Shown: piece after piece, positions 8,522 through 16,590 of the stretch
Layout of the letters: the number at the start of each line of letters is the position of its first letter
Numbering within the stretch: position 1 is the stretch's first letter
Assembly (NCBI RefSeq): GCF_038008325.1
Contig: NZ_JBBOYW010000001.1
Coordinates: forward strand, 362,001-426,000
Origin: Lysinibacillus sp. FSL K6-0232
GTDB taxonomy: Bacteria > Bacillota > Bacilli > Bacillales_A > Planococcaceae
Length of the DNA: 64,000 nt
Reading direction: 5' to 3'
The notes under the pieces: generated by a model
Seen by the model: only the letters and a program-made list of their open reading frames with translations
Told to the model about the DNA's origin: nothing
Databases searched by the model: none
Made by a program: the position numbers and the translations under genes

Positions 8522-9210
8522 TTATAGATAATTGCTGTTATAAACCAAGTAACCAGTGACCAAACGATAATTGTTATGATAGGAATGATGACGTCTAACA
8601 TGGAATATTGACCTTCTAATGCTTCTGCTAGTAGTAATAATTGCGAGCTAGGTAGCCACTCTGCTATCTTTAGAATCGGATAAGTAGAAGAAAGTAGCAT
8701 AGCAAGTGGTCCTATGGAGAAAATAATAATAACAGGCAAAACAATAATGGATGCCTCCATTGTCGATTTAGCGAATAAGCCGCACATAGTACCTAATGCA
8801 ATATAAAACACTGTTGAAAGGACGAATGCAAGAGCGATAAGCAGCAGATTAGCTGGCTCATAGCCTACCAGAAAGGCTGTTAAGGCTATAACAATAATTG
8901 TTAAAATAAATGTAAATAAGCTTTTGCCAATTAAAATATCACCAAGTGAAGCAGGGGAGAGCATTAAACCACGAAGTGTATTTTTCTCCTTTTCCTCAGC
9001 AATCAGGCAGCATTGTACATAGGCTGTTACGACTGCGAAGGCCATATTTATTGGCAGAAAAAGAGTATCCATTGTATGAGTACCAGTTTTATTGTAGATA
9101 AAAGCTAGCATTAATGGCAGCAATACCATTAGGGATACAGCATAATTACGTGAAAATTCCTTATAATCCTTTTTAAAAATTGCCTGAATACGTGTTATTG
9201 AAAGATTCAT
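8503..9210 (-). CDS. ABC-2 type permease
   Basis: 235-residue integral membrane protein with about six hydrophobic segments. The cytosolic EEKEKNTLRGLMLSPAS is typical of ABC-2 exporter permeases such as NatB. The start overlaps the stop of the ATPase gene by 4 bp (ATGA), so the two are translationally coupled and form one exporter. With the LytTR regulator upstream, the set resembles Bacillus NatAB systems. The substrate is unknown. Confidence 0.85.
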   Translation of the reverse strand: MNLSITRIQAIFKKDYKEFSRNYAVSLMVLLPLMLAFIYNKTGTHTMDTLFLPINMAFAVVTAYVQCCLIAEEKEKNTLRGLMLSPASLGDILIGKSLFTFILTIIVIALTAFLVGYEPANLLLIALAFVLSTVFYIALGTMCGLFAKSTMEASIIVLPVIIIFSIGPLAMLLSSTYPILKIAEWLPSSQLLLLAEALEGQYSMLDVIIPIITIIVWSLVTWFITAIIYKKRMVD

Positions 9211-10055
9211 ACTAAATCACTCCCTGTTATTTGCATAAAAATATCACCTAATGTTGGCTCATTTGTATAGATGCGAGAAATTTCGTTCGCTTGCATCCAT
9301 TGATACAGCTTCTCTGCATCCTGTGCACCGTTGTGAATTATCTGCTGTGTACCATTTTTAAGCTCTACTGTAATGGAGTCATCACCAAACTCCTGCTTTA
9401 AAGCTTTTGGTGCACCAATTGCTTGAATTTTCCCATTATGCAGGAAAGCTACACGATCACACAGTATTTCAGCTTCACTCATATCATGTGTTGTTAAAAA
9501 AATTGTTGTTCCCATAGCATTTAATTTGCGCAAGCCATTGTAGATATGCTGCGTATTCACAGGGTCGAGAGCAGAGGTAGGCTCGTCTAAAAATAATAAT
9601 TCAGGCTTATGCATAATAGCACGGGCAAGTGTAACACGTTGAATCATTCCCTTTGAAAGCTGACTGACCTTCTTTTTACGATCAGCATATAAGTTTACAA
9701 AATCTAAAGCCTCTTTTACAGCAGTTGCTGGTAGCTGGTAGAGTTCATGATAAAGCTGCAAATTTTCCTCAATTGAAAGCCTTGTATATAAACCACTATT
9801 ATCCGATAAAATGCCAAACCGTTGACGATTTTGCTGTTGCTTCATATTTTTAGCTGGCTGCCCGAACAGTAAAACATTTCCAGATGTTTTATCAGTTTGA
9901 GCAGTTAATATTTTAATGGTAGTTGTTTTACCAGAGCCACTGGGTCCAAGAAAGCCAAATATTTCTCCTTTTTGAATGGTGAAAGAAACATCTTGTAATG
10001 CTGTTTCTTTCTGAAATGTTTTTTTCAAATGCTGTACATTGACTATTGTGTTCAT
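9207..10055 (-). CDS. ABC transporter ATPase (NatA-like)
   Basis: 282 residues with a full set of ABC motifs: Walker A GPSGSGKTT (about 38-46), signature LSKGMIQR, Walker B LLFLDEPTSALD and switch His in TTHDMSEAE. After about residue 210 comes the extension typical of the DrrA/NatA group. It powers the permease encoded just downstream. In contrast to the neighbouring LytTR protein, this ATPase looks catalytically complete. Confidence 0.9.
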   Translation of the reverse strand: MNTIVNVQHLKKTFQKETALQDVSFTIQKGEIFGFLGPSGSGKTTTIKILTAQTDKTSGNVLLFGQPAKNMKQQQNRQRFGILSDNSGLYTRLSIEENLQLYHELYQLPATAVKEALDFVNLYADRKKKVSQLSKGMIQRVTLARAIMHKPELLFLDEPTSALDPVNTQHIYNGLRKLNAMGTTIFLTTHDMSEAEILCDRVAFLHNGKIQAIGAPKALKQEFGDDSITVELKNGTQQIIHNGAQDAEKLYQWMQANEISRIYTNEPTLGDIFMQITGSDLV

Positions 10056-10112
10056 AGGTAAACCTCCTGTTTGTTGTGGATGTCTACACTATAAACAACA
10101 AATAAGAGCCTT

Positions 10113-10143
10113 ACAGTAAATTTCAGTTGAAAGGCAGAAAATT
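10113..10143. promoter_or_regulatory. Possible LytTR-type direct repeats
   Basis: Three CAG-starting units (CAGTAAATTT, CAGTTGAAAGG, CAGAAAATTG) recur about one helical turn apart in the 146-bp gap upstream of the ABC operon, next to a gene for a LytTR DNA-binding protein. This is only a pattern noted by eye. Confidence 0.25.
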
Positions 10144-10201
10144 GATCTTCAATGAAACAATAATGAAGGTAACAGGAGTCGATTATTTCCTGGGAAATCT
10201 A

Positions 10202-11158
10202 CTAAATTCCGAGTATTTTCTTTAAATTGGCTAGTTTATTTTTCGACAATGGCACAACAGTCTTGTCAGTACTATTGAGTGCCAAACTATAGCTATTGCG
10301 TGTCCAAGTAATAATTTCTCGAACCTTTTGTAGGTTGACAATATAGGAACGATGGCTTCTAAAAAAGCCAAATGCTGTCAATTTTTGCTCTAGCTCATTT
10401 AAAGATAACGCACATGGATACGCCTCTCCAACAACATACACCAAAACAACTCCCTCAACACTTTCAATATAATCAATTTCAGGTGGGTTAAATAAAATAA
10501 TTTTGTCATTTTTCTTTGTAGGGATTTTATCAAAGCGAATAGGTATATGCTCAGGAGGTTGAGGTGCTTGTTCAGAGTCCTCTTCTTTCACATCTAAAAT
10601 ATGTAAACCTGTTGTATCTAATCGATAAATTTCACTACATGACATCATTAAGTCCTCTAAATTATTTGATAATAAAAGGATGCTTTTTTGTTGTGCTTGA
10701 ATAACCTCGAATATTTCCAAAATATTTTGCTTAGAAAATTCATCAATATTTTGGAATGGTTCCTCTAAAACTTGAATAGGTGCTTGATTAAGATAGGTAT
10801 TTAATAGCTTTAATCGTTGCTTTTCACTATAAGTAAGCTTATGAATACGATTATTTTTTTGCTTGGTAAGGTTAAAAAGCTTTAATAAATTTTCTATTTC
10901 ATCATTTTTATAATGAAAAAGCTTTACAAAAAACTGGATATATTCGTATACAGTAAGACGTTCATATAAGGCACTTTCACGAAAAGAGGTAAAGGTATCT
11001 TGTCGTTTTAGAAACCAGTGCATTAATGTATGTATTTTTGAAACATCTGTATAGATACCAATAATCGCGCCAATTTGTAAGGAAAGATGGAAGCTAGAAT
11101 AAATAACATTGCCTCCTTCGATATAAGGATCGACTAGAATTTTAATGTTTTCTGCCAT
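10202..11158 (-). CDS. LytTR regulator with degenerate ABC-ATPase-like N-terminal domain
   Basis: About 318 residues. The C-terminal 100 residues form a LytTR DNA-binding domain (IDYIESVEGVVLVYV ... GFFRSHRSYIVNLQKV). The N-terminal part follows an ABC ATPase layout: a signature-like LTYSEKQRLKLLN, a Walker-B-like QVLEEPFQNID and a switch-like ILLLSNNLEDL. The Walker A position reads GIYTDVSKIHT, without the GxxGxGK loop, so ATP hydrolysis is unlikely. It probably senses or mimics the ABC ATPase and regulates the exporter encoded downstream. ATG 11158 is chosen because AGGGGGA lies at good spacing; an upstream ATG (11194) has no site. Confidence 0.75.
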   Translation of the reverse strand: MAENIKILVDPYIEGGNVIYSSFHLSLQIGAIIGIYTDVSKIHTLMHWFLKRQDTFTSFRESALYERLTVYEYIQFFVKLFHYKNDEIENLLKLFNLTKQKNNRIHKLTYSEKQRLKLLNTYLNQAPIQVLEEPFQNIDEFSKQNILEIFEVIQAQQKSILLLSNNLEDLMMSCSEIYRLDTTGLHILDVKEEDSEQAPQPPEHIPIRFDKIPTKKNDKIILFNPPEIDYIESVEGVVLVYVVGEAYPCALSLNELEQKLTAFGFFRSHRSYIVNLQKVREIITWTRNSYSLALNSTDKTVVPLSKNKLANLKKILGI

Positions 11159-11272
11159 TTTATAATGTTCCCCCTGTAGTTTTCTTGCTCGCATCTTTTT
11201 CTAATAGTGTATCAAAAAGCATTAAACTTATTAAATATCTTCAAAATATAGCTATATTGTTCATAAAAATAG

Positions 11273-11300
11273 TTGATAATGATTATCATTATCGTATAAT
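11273..11300 (+). promoter_or_regulatory. Fur box overlapping a promoter
   Basis: GATAATGATTATCATTATC (11275-11293) is a perfect 19-bp inverted-repeat match to the Bacillus Fur consensus. It overlaps a possible promoter, TTGATA and TATAAT with a 16-bp spacer. Bound Fe-Fur would block polymerase. The same 27-nt core occurs at 42871. Confidence 0.9.
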
Positions 11301-11383
11301 GAAAATAGAAGGAATCAATAAGTACAGTAATGCAAGAGCTGCTGTTGAAATAACTATAAATCAAACGAAGGGCGTGTTCAGCA

Positions 11384-12433
11384 TTGTTAGAACAAGAATT
11401 ATATGATGTAACGATAATTGGGGGAGGGCCAGCGGGGTTATATTCAAGCTTTTATTGTGGTTTACGTGAAATGAAAACAAAGCTTATTGAATCACAGTCA
11501 CAGCTTGGTGGGAAAATTCATGTGTATCCAGAGAAAATGATTTGGGATGTTGGCGGTGTTACACCTATTTCAGGAGGGCAATTAATTCAGCAATTAGTAG
11601 AGCAGGCATTAACATTTAATCCTGCTATTTATACAGATGAGAAAGTGCTGTCCATTGCTAAAAACGAAGAGGGTATTTTTATAATCACGGCTGAATCGGG
11701 AAATATTCATTATTCAAAAACAGTTATTGTTGCTATTGGTGGTGGTATTTTAAATCCACAAAAAATTGAAATTGAAGGTGCCGAGCGCTTTGAAGTATCC
11801 AATTTAAACTACACAATCAAATCCTATGAAAAATTTAAGGATAAAGCTGTTATTATTTCGGGTGGTGGTAATACAGCTGTTGATTGGGCACTAGAGCTAA
11901 TGGAAGTAGCCTCAAAGGTCTATTTAACATATCGTAAAGATCAGTTATCTGCCCATGAAGCTCAAATTACAGAGCTAATAAATAGTACAATTGAGTGTCA
12001 TTATAACTCTGAAATTACAAAATTAATTGCAGATGATCAAGCAGGCATGATTAAGGCTGTTGCTTTAACAAATCATAAAACGGGTACTGTCACAGAAATT
12101 CCTATTGATGAAGTAGTTATTAGTCATGGTTATGTACGTGATAAGGAGCTGTTAGACAATAGCCCGTTAGCCATTGAGCGTCAAAATGACTATTTTATTG
12201 CAGGCTCCATTAATAGTGAATCTTCTATTCCCGGTCTTTTTGCTGCAGGAGATATTTTACATCATGATGGAAAAATTCATTTAATCGCCGCAGCCTTCCA
12301 TGATGCACTTCATGCTGTAAATAGTGCGAAAAAGTATATTCAACCGGATGCCTCTGAGGGCGGTATTGTATCCTCGCATAACGATATTTTCAAACAACGT
12401 AATCGCAAGCTACTACAAGAAAGCTTAAAATAA
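11384..12433 (+). CDS. Ferredoxin/flavodoxin-NADP+ reductase, thioredoxin-reductase-like
   Basis: 349 residues of the YumC/YcgT type. It has an FAD motif GGGPAGLYS (about 11-19) and an NADPH motif ISGGGNTAVDWALEL, but lacks the CxxC redox pair of true thioredoxin reductases. The C-terminal FAD segment is AAGDILHHDGKIHLIAAAF. It moves electrons between NADPH and ferredoxin or flavodoxin, for instance for ferric siderophore reduction. The perfect Fur box about 90 bp upstream supports iron control, as known for YcgT in B. subtilis. The start is TTG behind GAAGGG. Confidence 0.85.
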   Translation: MLEQELYDVTIIGGGPAGLYSSFYCGLREMKTKLIESQSQLGGKIHVYPEKMIWDVGGVTPISGGQLIQQLVEQALTFNPAIYTDEKVLSIAKNEEGIFIITAESGNIHYSKTVIVAIGGGILNPQKIEIEGAERFEVSNLNYTIKSYEKFKDKAVIISGGGNTAVDWALELMEVASKVYLTYRKDQLSAHEAQITELINSTIECHYNSEITKLIADDQAGMIKAVALTNHKTGTVTEIPIDEVVISHGYVRDKELLDNSPLAIERQNDYFIAGSINSESSIPGLFAAGDILHHDGKIHLIAAAFHDALHAVNSAKKYIQPDASEGGIVSSHNDIFKQRNRKLLQESLK

Positions 12434-12445
12434 ATGATCATATTG

Positions 12446-12488
12446 AAAAACACCGAATGAAAAAATAATGTTCATTCGGTGTTTTTTT
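12446..12488 (+). terminator. Terminator of the reductase gene
   Basis: AACACCGAATGA and TCATTCGGTGTT form a stem followed by seven T. Confidence 0.85.
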
Positions 12489-12558
12489 ATATAGAAAGAA
12501 CATAGCTTTCTCTTTTTTGGATAACCTAAGCTAGAAATAATAATATGAGGTGATGATT

Positions 12559-14067
12559 ATGATAATCGAAAGGTCATCTGACTGGGAAGAAGGCTTTATT
12601 AATCGATTAAATCATCTTGAACAATGGCAGAGCTGGACATTATATAAGATGAGCTATGATACAGTAAAAATGAAATTGATTCCTGATTTTACAGGATTAC
12701 AGGCAACCAACTATTTGCCTAATTTAAAGCCGCTAAAGCACCAGCTAGAAGCTGCTGAAACGGTTATTGAGCGCATGAATGGCAAGGCTATTTTAGCAGA
12801 TGAAGTAGGTCTAGGGAAAACGATTGAAGCGGGCTTAATTTTAAAGGAATACCTTATTCGAGGGCTTGTTAAAAGAGCCTTAATTTTAGCCCCTGCCTCT
12901 CTTATTAATCAATGGATTGAAGAGCTAAATACTAAATTTCATATACCAGCCGTTGCTTATAAAAAAAATTGTCCAATTGAGCGCTATGATGTCTTAATTA
13001 TGAGCATGGATACTGCCAAAAAGAGCCCACATAAAGAACGTATTTATGAGCAGGATTATGACATGATTATTATTGATGAGGCACATAAATTAAAAAATAA
13101 TAAAACGCAAATTTATGAATTTGTACAAGGCTTAAAGAAAAAGTTTTGCTTATTACTTACAGCTACACCAATTCAAAATGATGTTTTTGAATTATATTAT
13201 TTAATTTCCTTATTAAAGCCTGGTCATTTAGGAAATTATGATACATTCCAATCCGCCTTTTCAGCCAGCAAGCATCATTTAGAGCATAATGATTATTTAA
13301 AGGAGCTGGTCAATCAAGTAATGGTTAGAAACCTGCGAGAAGATACAGGTATTGAATGGACAAACCGCTGTGTGCAAATTGTGCCGATTACATTTACGAA
13401 GGAAGAGCAAGAGGTTTACGATATGCTTGGCACACTAACAGGCACAGGCTCCTTTGCATTAATTACATTACAAAAGGAAATGTGTAGCAGTAAGGAAGCG
13501 ACAGCTCTTACATTAACAAATATGCTGGAAGACTATGCACAACCACAGGACATTGAAGCAATTTTAACAAAATTAATGGCTTTAGAGGTCAATGCAAAGG
13601 CAGAAAAGACACTTGAAATTATTGAGCAGGTGAAGGATAAGGTTATTATTTTTACAGAATATCGTGCCACTCAAATTTATTTGCAATGGTATTTACATGC
13701 TAGAGGCATAACAAGTGTATTATTTAACGGTAAATTTAATAAAAGTAAACGAGATTATATGAAGCATCTTTTTAAAGAAAGGGCACAGGTGTTGATTGCA
13801 ACAGAGGCAGGCGGTGAAGGGATAAACCTGCAATTTTGTCATCATGTGATCAACTATGATTTACCATGGAATCCAATGAAGCTGGAGCAACGCATTGGTC
13901 GTGTCCATCGTTTAGGGCAGGAGCATGACGTCCATATCTATAATCTTGCTATTGAAAATACAATTGAAGAAAAAATCTTGGAATTACTTCATACAAAAAT
14001 TGATGTATTCGAGAAGGTCGTTGGCGATTTAGATGCTATTTTAACAAACTTTAAAGAATCTGTATAA
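12559..14067 (+). CDS. yqhH: SNF2-family helicase-like ATPase (YqhH type)
   Basis: About 502 residues with SNF2/RapA-type motifs: I (DEVGLGKTIEAG), II (DEAH), III (LLLTATPIQND), V (TEAGGEGINLQF) and VI (QRIGRVHRLGQ). It likely moves along double-stranded DNA or remodels protein-DNA complexes using ATP. Length and its partner yqhG directly downstream match the Bacillus yqhH-yqhG pair. The start is ambiguous: ATG 12559 has GAGGTG at fair spacing, while GTG 12550 lies inside that site. The physiological role is not established. Confidence 0.8.
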   Translation: MIIERSSDWEEGFINRLNHLEQWQSWTLYKMSYDTVKMKLIPDFTGLQATNYLPNLKPLKHQLEAAETVIERMNGKAILADEVGLGKTIEAGLILKEYLIRGLVKRALILAPASLINQWIEELNTKFHIPAVAYKKNCPIERYDVLIMSMDTAKKSPHKERIYEQDYDMIIIDEAHKLKNNKTQIYEFVQGLKKKFCLLLTATPIQNDVFELYYLISLLKPGHLGNYDTFQSAFSASKHHLEHNDYLKELVNQVMVRNLREDTGIEWTNRCVQIVPITFTKEEQEVYDMLGTLTGTGSFALITLQKEMCSSKEATALTLTNMLEDYAQPQDIEAILTKLMALEVNAKAEKTLEIIEQVKDKVIIFTEYRATQIYLQWYLHARGITSVLFNGKFNKSKRDYMKHLFKERAQVLIATEAGGEGINLQFCHHVINYDLPWNPMKLEQRIGRVHRLGQEHDVHIYNLAIENTIEEKILELLHTKIDVFEKVVGDLDAILTNFKESV

Positions 14068-14084
14068 GGTGAGGAGAACAAGCT

Positions 14085-14864
14085 ATGTATCCGCAACAGG
14101 TCCAGCATTATTTAAAGGAATTTTTTATGGAAAATAACTGTACGATTTTAGGAGAAGAGGATCACTATTTAACTGTGCAATTAACAGTAGATATTGATAA
14201 AAGAATTATGAATAGACCGTTTTATTGGCAATATATCGAGGCGACAAATAGTGAGCCAAATCCAGCACAAGTTACCTTTATTACCAATCAAACAGCTATG
14301 GCTGGCAATCTATTTGGAGAAGCTATTCATTATGGATCGCCACGTTTAAATCGCTTATTTCAAGCAACAAGAGAGCTAGGTGCTTATGTGCAATTGTTTG
14401 AAAAGGTTGATGGTGATATGGGGCAGGTCATTTTAACGCCTTGGCTAGGTGTTAATTTTAAAGTTTCCTACTGCTGTGATCGTACAAAGGAGATGCTTTA
14501 TTCCTATGGTATTAATTTATTGACGGGTGTTATCAAAGAGAATTTTCATGAAAGTATTTGTGCATCAGAGTTTGATACAGCACCAGCAGATAATGCTTTT
14601 CATGTCCAGTATATTATTAAGCCTATTCGAGCGCTTGAAAGATTAAAGGAGGCGATCGATTCAATTATTGAACAGGACGATCATTCATGGGCAGTTGAAG
14701 CACAAAAACGCTGGCAGCGAGATCAACGTGTGCTCGATTATTTCTATGAGGATGTAGAAGAGAAGCCTGAATGCTATGAAGTTGAAAAAAAGGCATTAGA
14801 GGAGCAATACGCATCCAGAATTAAGATAGAAATTATTAATGGAGGATTATTTTATCTATTTTAA
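14085..14864 (+). CDS. yqhG: YqhG family protein
   Basis: 259-residue soluble protein matching the YqhG family in length and in its constant position behind the SNF2 gene. It contains the segment QVTFITNQTAMAGNLFG and a charged C-terminal region. Only 17 bp separate it from the helicase gene, with a GGTGAGGAG site, so the two are one transcript. No catalytic motif is visible and the family function is unknown; partnership with the SNF2 protein is inferred from conserved order. Confidence 0.75.
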   Translation: MYPQQVQHYLKEFFMENNCTILGEEDHYLTVQLTVDIDKRIMNRPFYWQYIEATNSEPNPAQVTFITNQTAMAGNLFGEAIHYGSPRLNRLFQATRELGAYVQLFEKVDGDMGQVILTPWLGVNFKVSYCCDRTKEMLYSYGINLLTGVIKENFHESICASEFDTAPADNAFHVQYIIKPIRALERLKEAIDSIIEQDDHSWAVEAQKRWQRDQRVLDYFYEDVEEKPECYEVEKKALEEQYASRIKIEIINGGLFYLF

Positions 14865-14871
14865 GCAAAGG

Positions 14872-14968
14872 GATACTCGCAAAGCTAGAGCGAATACCCG
14901 CGGAGCCGAAGTGAATACTCGCGAATGCGAGAGAAATACCCGCGAATGCAAAAGGCACATCCGCAGGT
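14872..14968. repeat. Degenerate 20-22-bp tandem repeat
   Basis: Four and a half units of the form GAATACCCGCGAATGCGAGA begin at 14872, 14892, 14913, 14933 and 14955. They fill the gap between convergent yqhG and the ArsR gene. The stretch is more GC-rich than its surroundings and is not obviously coding. Confidence 0.75.
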
Positions 14969-14990
14969 AGGGGAGAAACTTCTTCTATAT

Positions 14991-15311
14991 TTAATGATTC
15001 TCCACGAGGTTTTGAAGCTGTGCCAACTTATTGTCCCAAAATAAATCAAAGTATTGGAGCCAATTTTCAACTTCCTTTAAACGCTCTGTGTGCAATGTAT
15101 AGATTTTTTCGCGGCCCTTTTTTTGGGCGGAAACGAGCTGAGCCTGCTCCAATATTTTTAAATGCTTAACAACGGCTGTTCGGCTGATAGCAAAATGCTC
15201 GGCAATGTTAGAGATAGGTCTATCGCTTTTGGCAAGAAGCTGTAAAACATTGCGTCTTGTTGGGTCAGCAATTGCTTGAAAAACATCGTATTGAACTGCT
15301 GCTTGTGTCAT
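14991..15311 (-). CDS. ArsR-family transcriptional regulator
   Basis: 106-residue winged-helix repressor. It has LADPTRRNVLQLLA-type helices (ADPTRRNVLQLLAKSD, about 13-28) and the recognition region HFAISRTAVVKHLKILEQA. No metal-binding cysteine motif is visible, so it belongs to the subgroup paired with AHSA1-like proteins rather than to metal sensors. The start overlaps the stop of the SRPBCC gene (TAATG). It probably represses its own operon through the palindrome at 15759-15800. Confidence 0.9.
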   Translation of the reverse strand: MTQAAVQYDVFQAIADPTRRNVLQLLAKSDRPISNIAEHFAISRTAVVKHLKILEQAQLVSAQKKGREKIYTLHTERLKEVENWLQYFDLFWDNKLAQLQNLVENH

Positions 15312-15733
15312 TAAGCTTCCACAGCCTCTTTTAATTTTTGATGGATAATCATTGTCCAGCCACCATCCATATTTTTGCGTACAGCCTCAGCTGTTAAATT
15401 AGCTTTAGGAATAGTATGAGAAGATTCCTTCCAACCGCCATGTGTTAATGTAAATTCTGTTTGCTGGCCTACTTCTTGCAGCTCAAACGTCACAAACCAG
15501 CCATTTTGGTCCCAAGCAAAGCGTAGAAAATGGGGTGCATCTACACGCTCTACTTTACAAGGTGATGGTCCAAAGGGTGATTGTATTGTAAATTCATGGC
15601 CTTCAATAGGTTGAAAATCATTAGGCATAAACCAAGTAGCAATCTGGTCGGCTGTCGTCACCGTTTCCCATACTTTTTCGATAGGGGCATTGAGCGTAAT
15701 TGTTTTAACAATATCTTGCAATTGTTCAATCAT
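15311..15733 (-). CDS. SRPBCC/AHSA1-domain protein
   Basis: 140 residues of the START-like fold, related to the activator of Hsp90 ATPase (AHSA1) domain. The typical start is [25 protein letters not shown], and a later segment is FTLTHGGW. Such proteins bind small hydrophobic ligands; a chaperone role in bacteria is not established. It is the first gene of the operon with the ArsR regulator (1-bp overlap). The start ATG follows AAAGGAG. ArsR-SRPBCC pairs are common in Bacillales, so the ligand may be the inducer. Confidence 0.85.
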   Translation of the reverse strand: MIEQLQDIVKTITLNAPIEKVWETVTTADQIATWFMPNDFQPIEGHEFTIQSPFGPSPCKVERVDAPHFLRFAWDQNGWFVTFELQEVGQQTEFTLTHGGWKESSHTIPKANLTAEAVRKNMDGGWTMIIHQKLKEAVEA

Positions 15734-15758
15734 ATTGATAACTCCTTTATTTTAAAAT

Positions 15759-15800
15759 ATAACCATAAGGTGTTACAAATATATAACACCTTATGGTTAT
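15759..15800 (-). promoter_or_regulatory. Large palindromic operator of the ArsR-SRPBCC operon
   Basis: Perfect 17-bp inverted repeat ATAACCATAAGGTGTTA with an 8-bp spacer, 26 bp upstream of the SRPBCC start. ArsR dimers bind such dyads; self-repression is inferred from position. Confidence 0.8.
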
Positions 15801-15891
15801 ATGTCAATGAAAATCAATTATCCTCTTTTTGTTAGTGATTGTGTATGCTACAATATTTTTTATAATTTTCTGATAGAAAGAGGGGAATGCC

Positions 15892-16530
15892 TTGACCAAT
15901 CTATCTGTTTTCTTAGTTATGTGCATTTTGTTGATTATTTTACCTGGTCCTGATACAGCCATTGCTACTAAAAACACATTGACTGTAAATAAAAAGGGCG
16001 GTTTGCAGACGATAATTGGCTGCTGCTGTGGCTTACTGATTCATACATGTGCGGCTGTTATTGGACTTTCTGCGATTATTGTGAAATCGGCCTATATATT
16101 TGCCGTTTTAAAATATGTTGGTGCTATTTATTTATGTTATTTAGGGATAAAAACATTGTGGGCACTGCGAACAATTCGTACACAGTCACCTGCTGTACAT
16201 GATGAGGCGAATATAGACCATAAATATGCACAGCAATCTTGCTTTAAGCAAGGGTTTCTCACAAATGTAACAAACCCAAAGGTTGCTGTATTTTTTCTAA
16301 CATTTCTTCCTCAGTTTGTAGATGGCAAGAGCGATACTTTTCTGCCATTTCTGATAATGGGGCTAATATATATCGCTTTAACAGCACTATGGTTTGTGTT
16401 CTATGTCTATCTTTTAGATAAAATTAGTGCCTTTATGAAAAAGCCAACGACAAAGGCTGTTATTGAAGGGCTGACCGGGGCTGTACTAATTGGCTTCGGC
16501 ATTAAGCTAGCATTTGAAAAGGCTCATTAA
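15892..16530 (+). CDS. LysE/RhtB family amino-acid exporter
   Basis: 212 residues with about six transmembrane segments. The N-terminus has the LysE-family signature LPGPDTAIATKNTL (about 17-30), and mid-protein is QGFLTNVTNPKVAVFF. It likely exports a basic, hydrophobic or hydroxylated amino acid or a related compound. The start is TTG behind AGAGGGGAA. Monocistronic; substrate unknown. Confidence 0.9.
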   Translation: MTNLSVFLVMCILLIILPGPDTAIATKNTLTVNKKGGLQTIIGCCCGLLIHTCAAVIGLSAIIVKSAYIFAVLKYVGAIYLCYLGIKTLWALRTIRTQSPAVHDEANIDHKYAQQSCFKQGFLTNVTNPKVAVFFLTFLPQFVDGKSDTFLPFLIMGLIYIALTALWFVFYVYLLDKISAFMKKPTTKAVIEGLTGAVLIGFGIKLAFEKAH

Positions 16531-16549
16531 AAGGTGACACAATAAAAAA

Positions 16550-16586
16550 CTTCACGAAAATACAGCGTACTGTACTTTCGTGAAGG
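16550..16586. terminator. Bidirectional terminator between LysE and AtoE genes
   Basis: CTTCACGAAA and TTTCGTGAAG pair around a loop that itself holds GTAC repeats. It lies between convergent genes. Confidence 0.75.
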
Positions 16587-16590
16587 TCTA

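Noticed and set aside
11185-11406. 73-codon frame over the Fur-box region
   Set aside because: It covers the promoter and Fur operator and overlaps the reductase start; composition is non-coding.
14885-15070. 61-codon minus-strand frame
   Set aside because: It is produced by the tandem repeat and the end of the ArsR gene in another frame.
15855-15880. Possible CodY box upstream of the LysE exporter gene
   Set aside because: About four mismatches to the 15-bp consensus; too weak to list.
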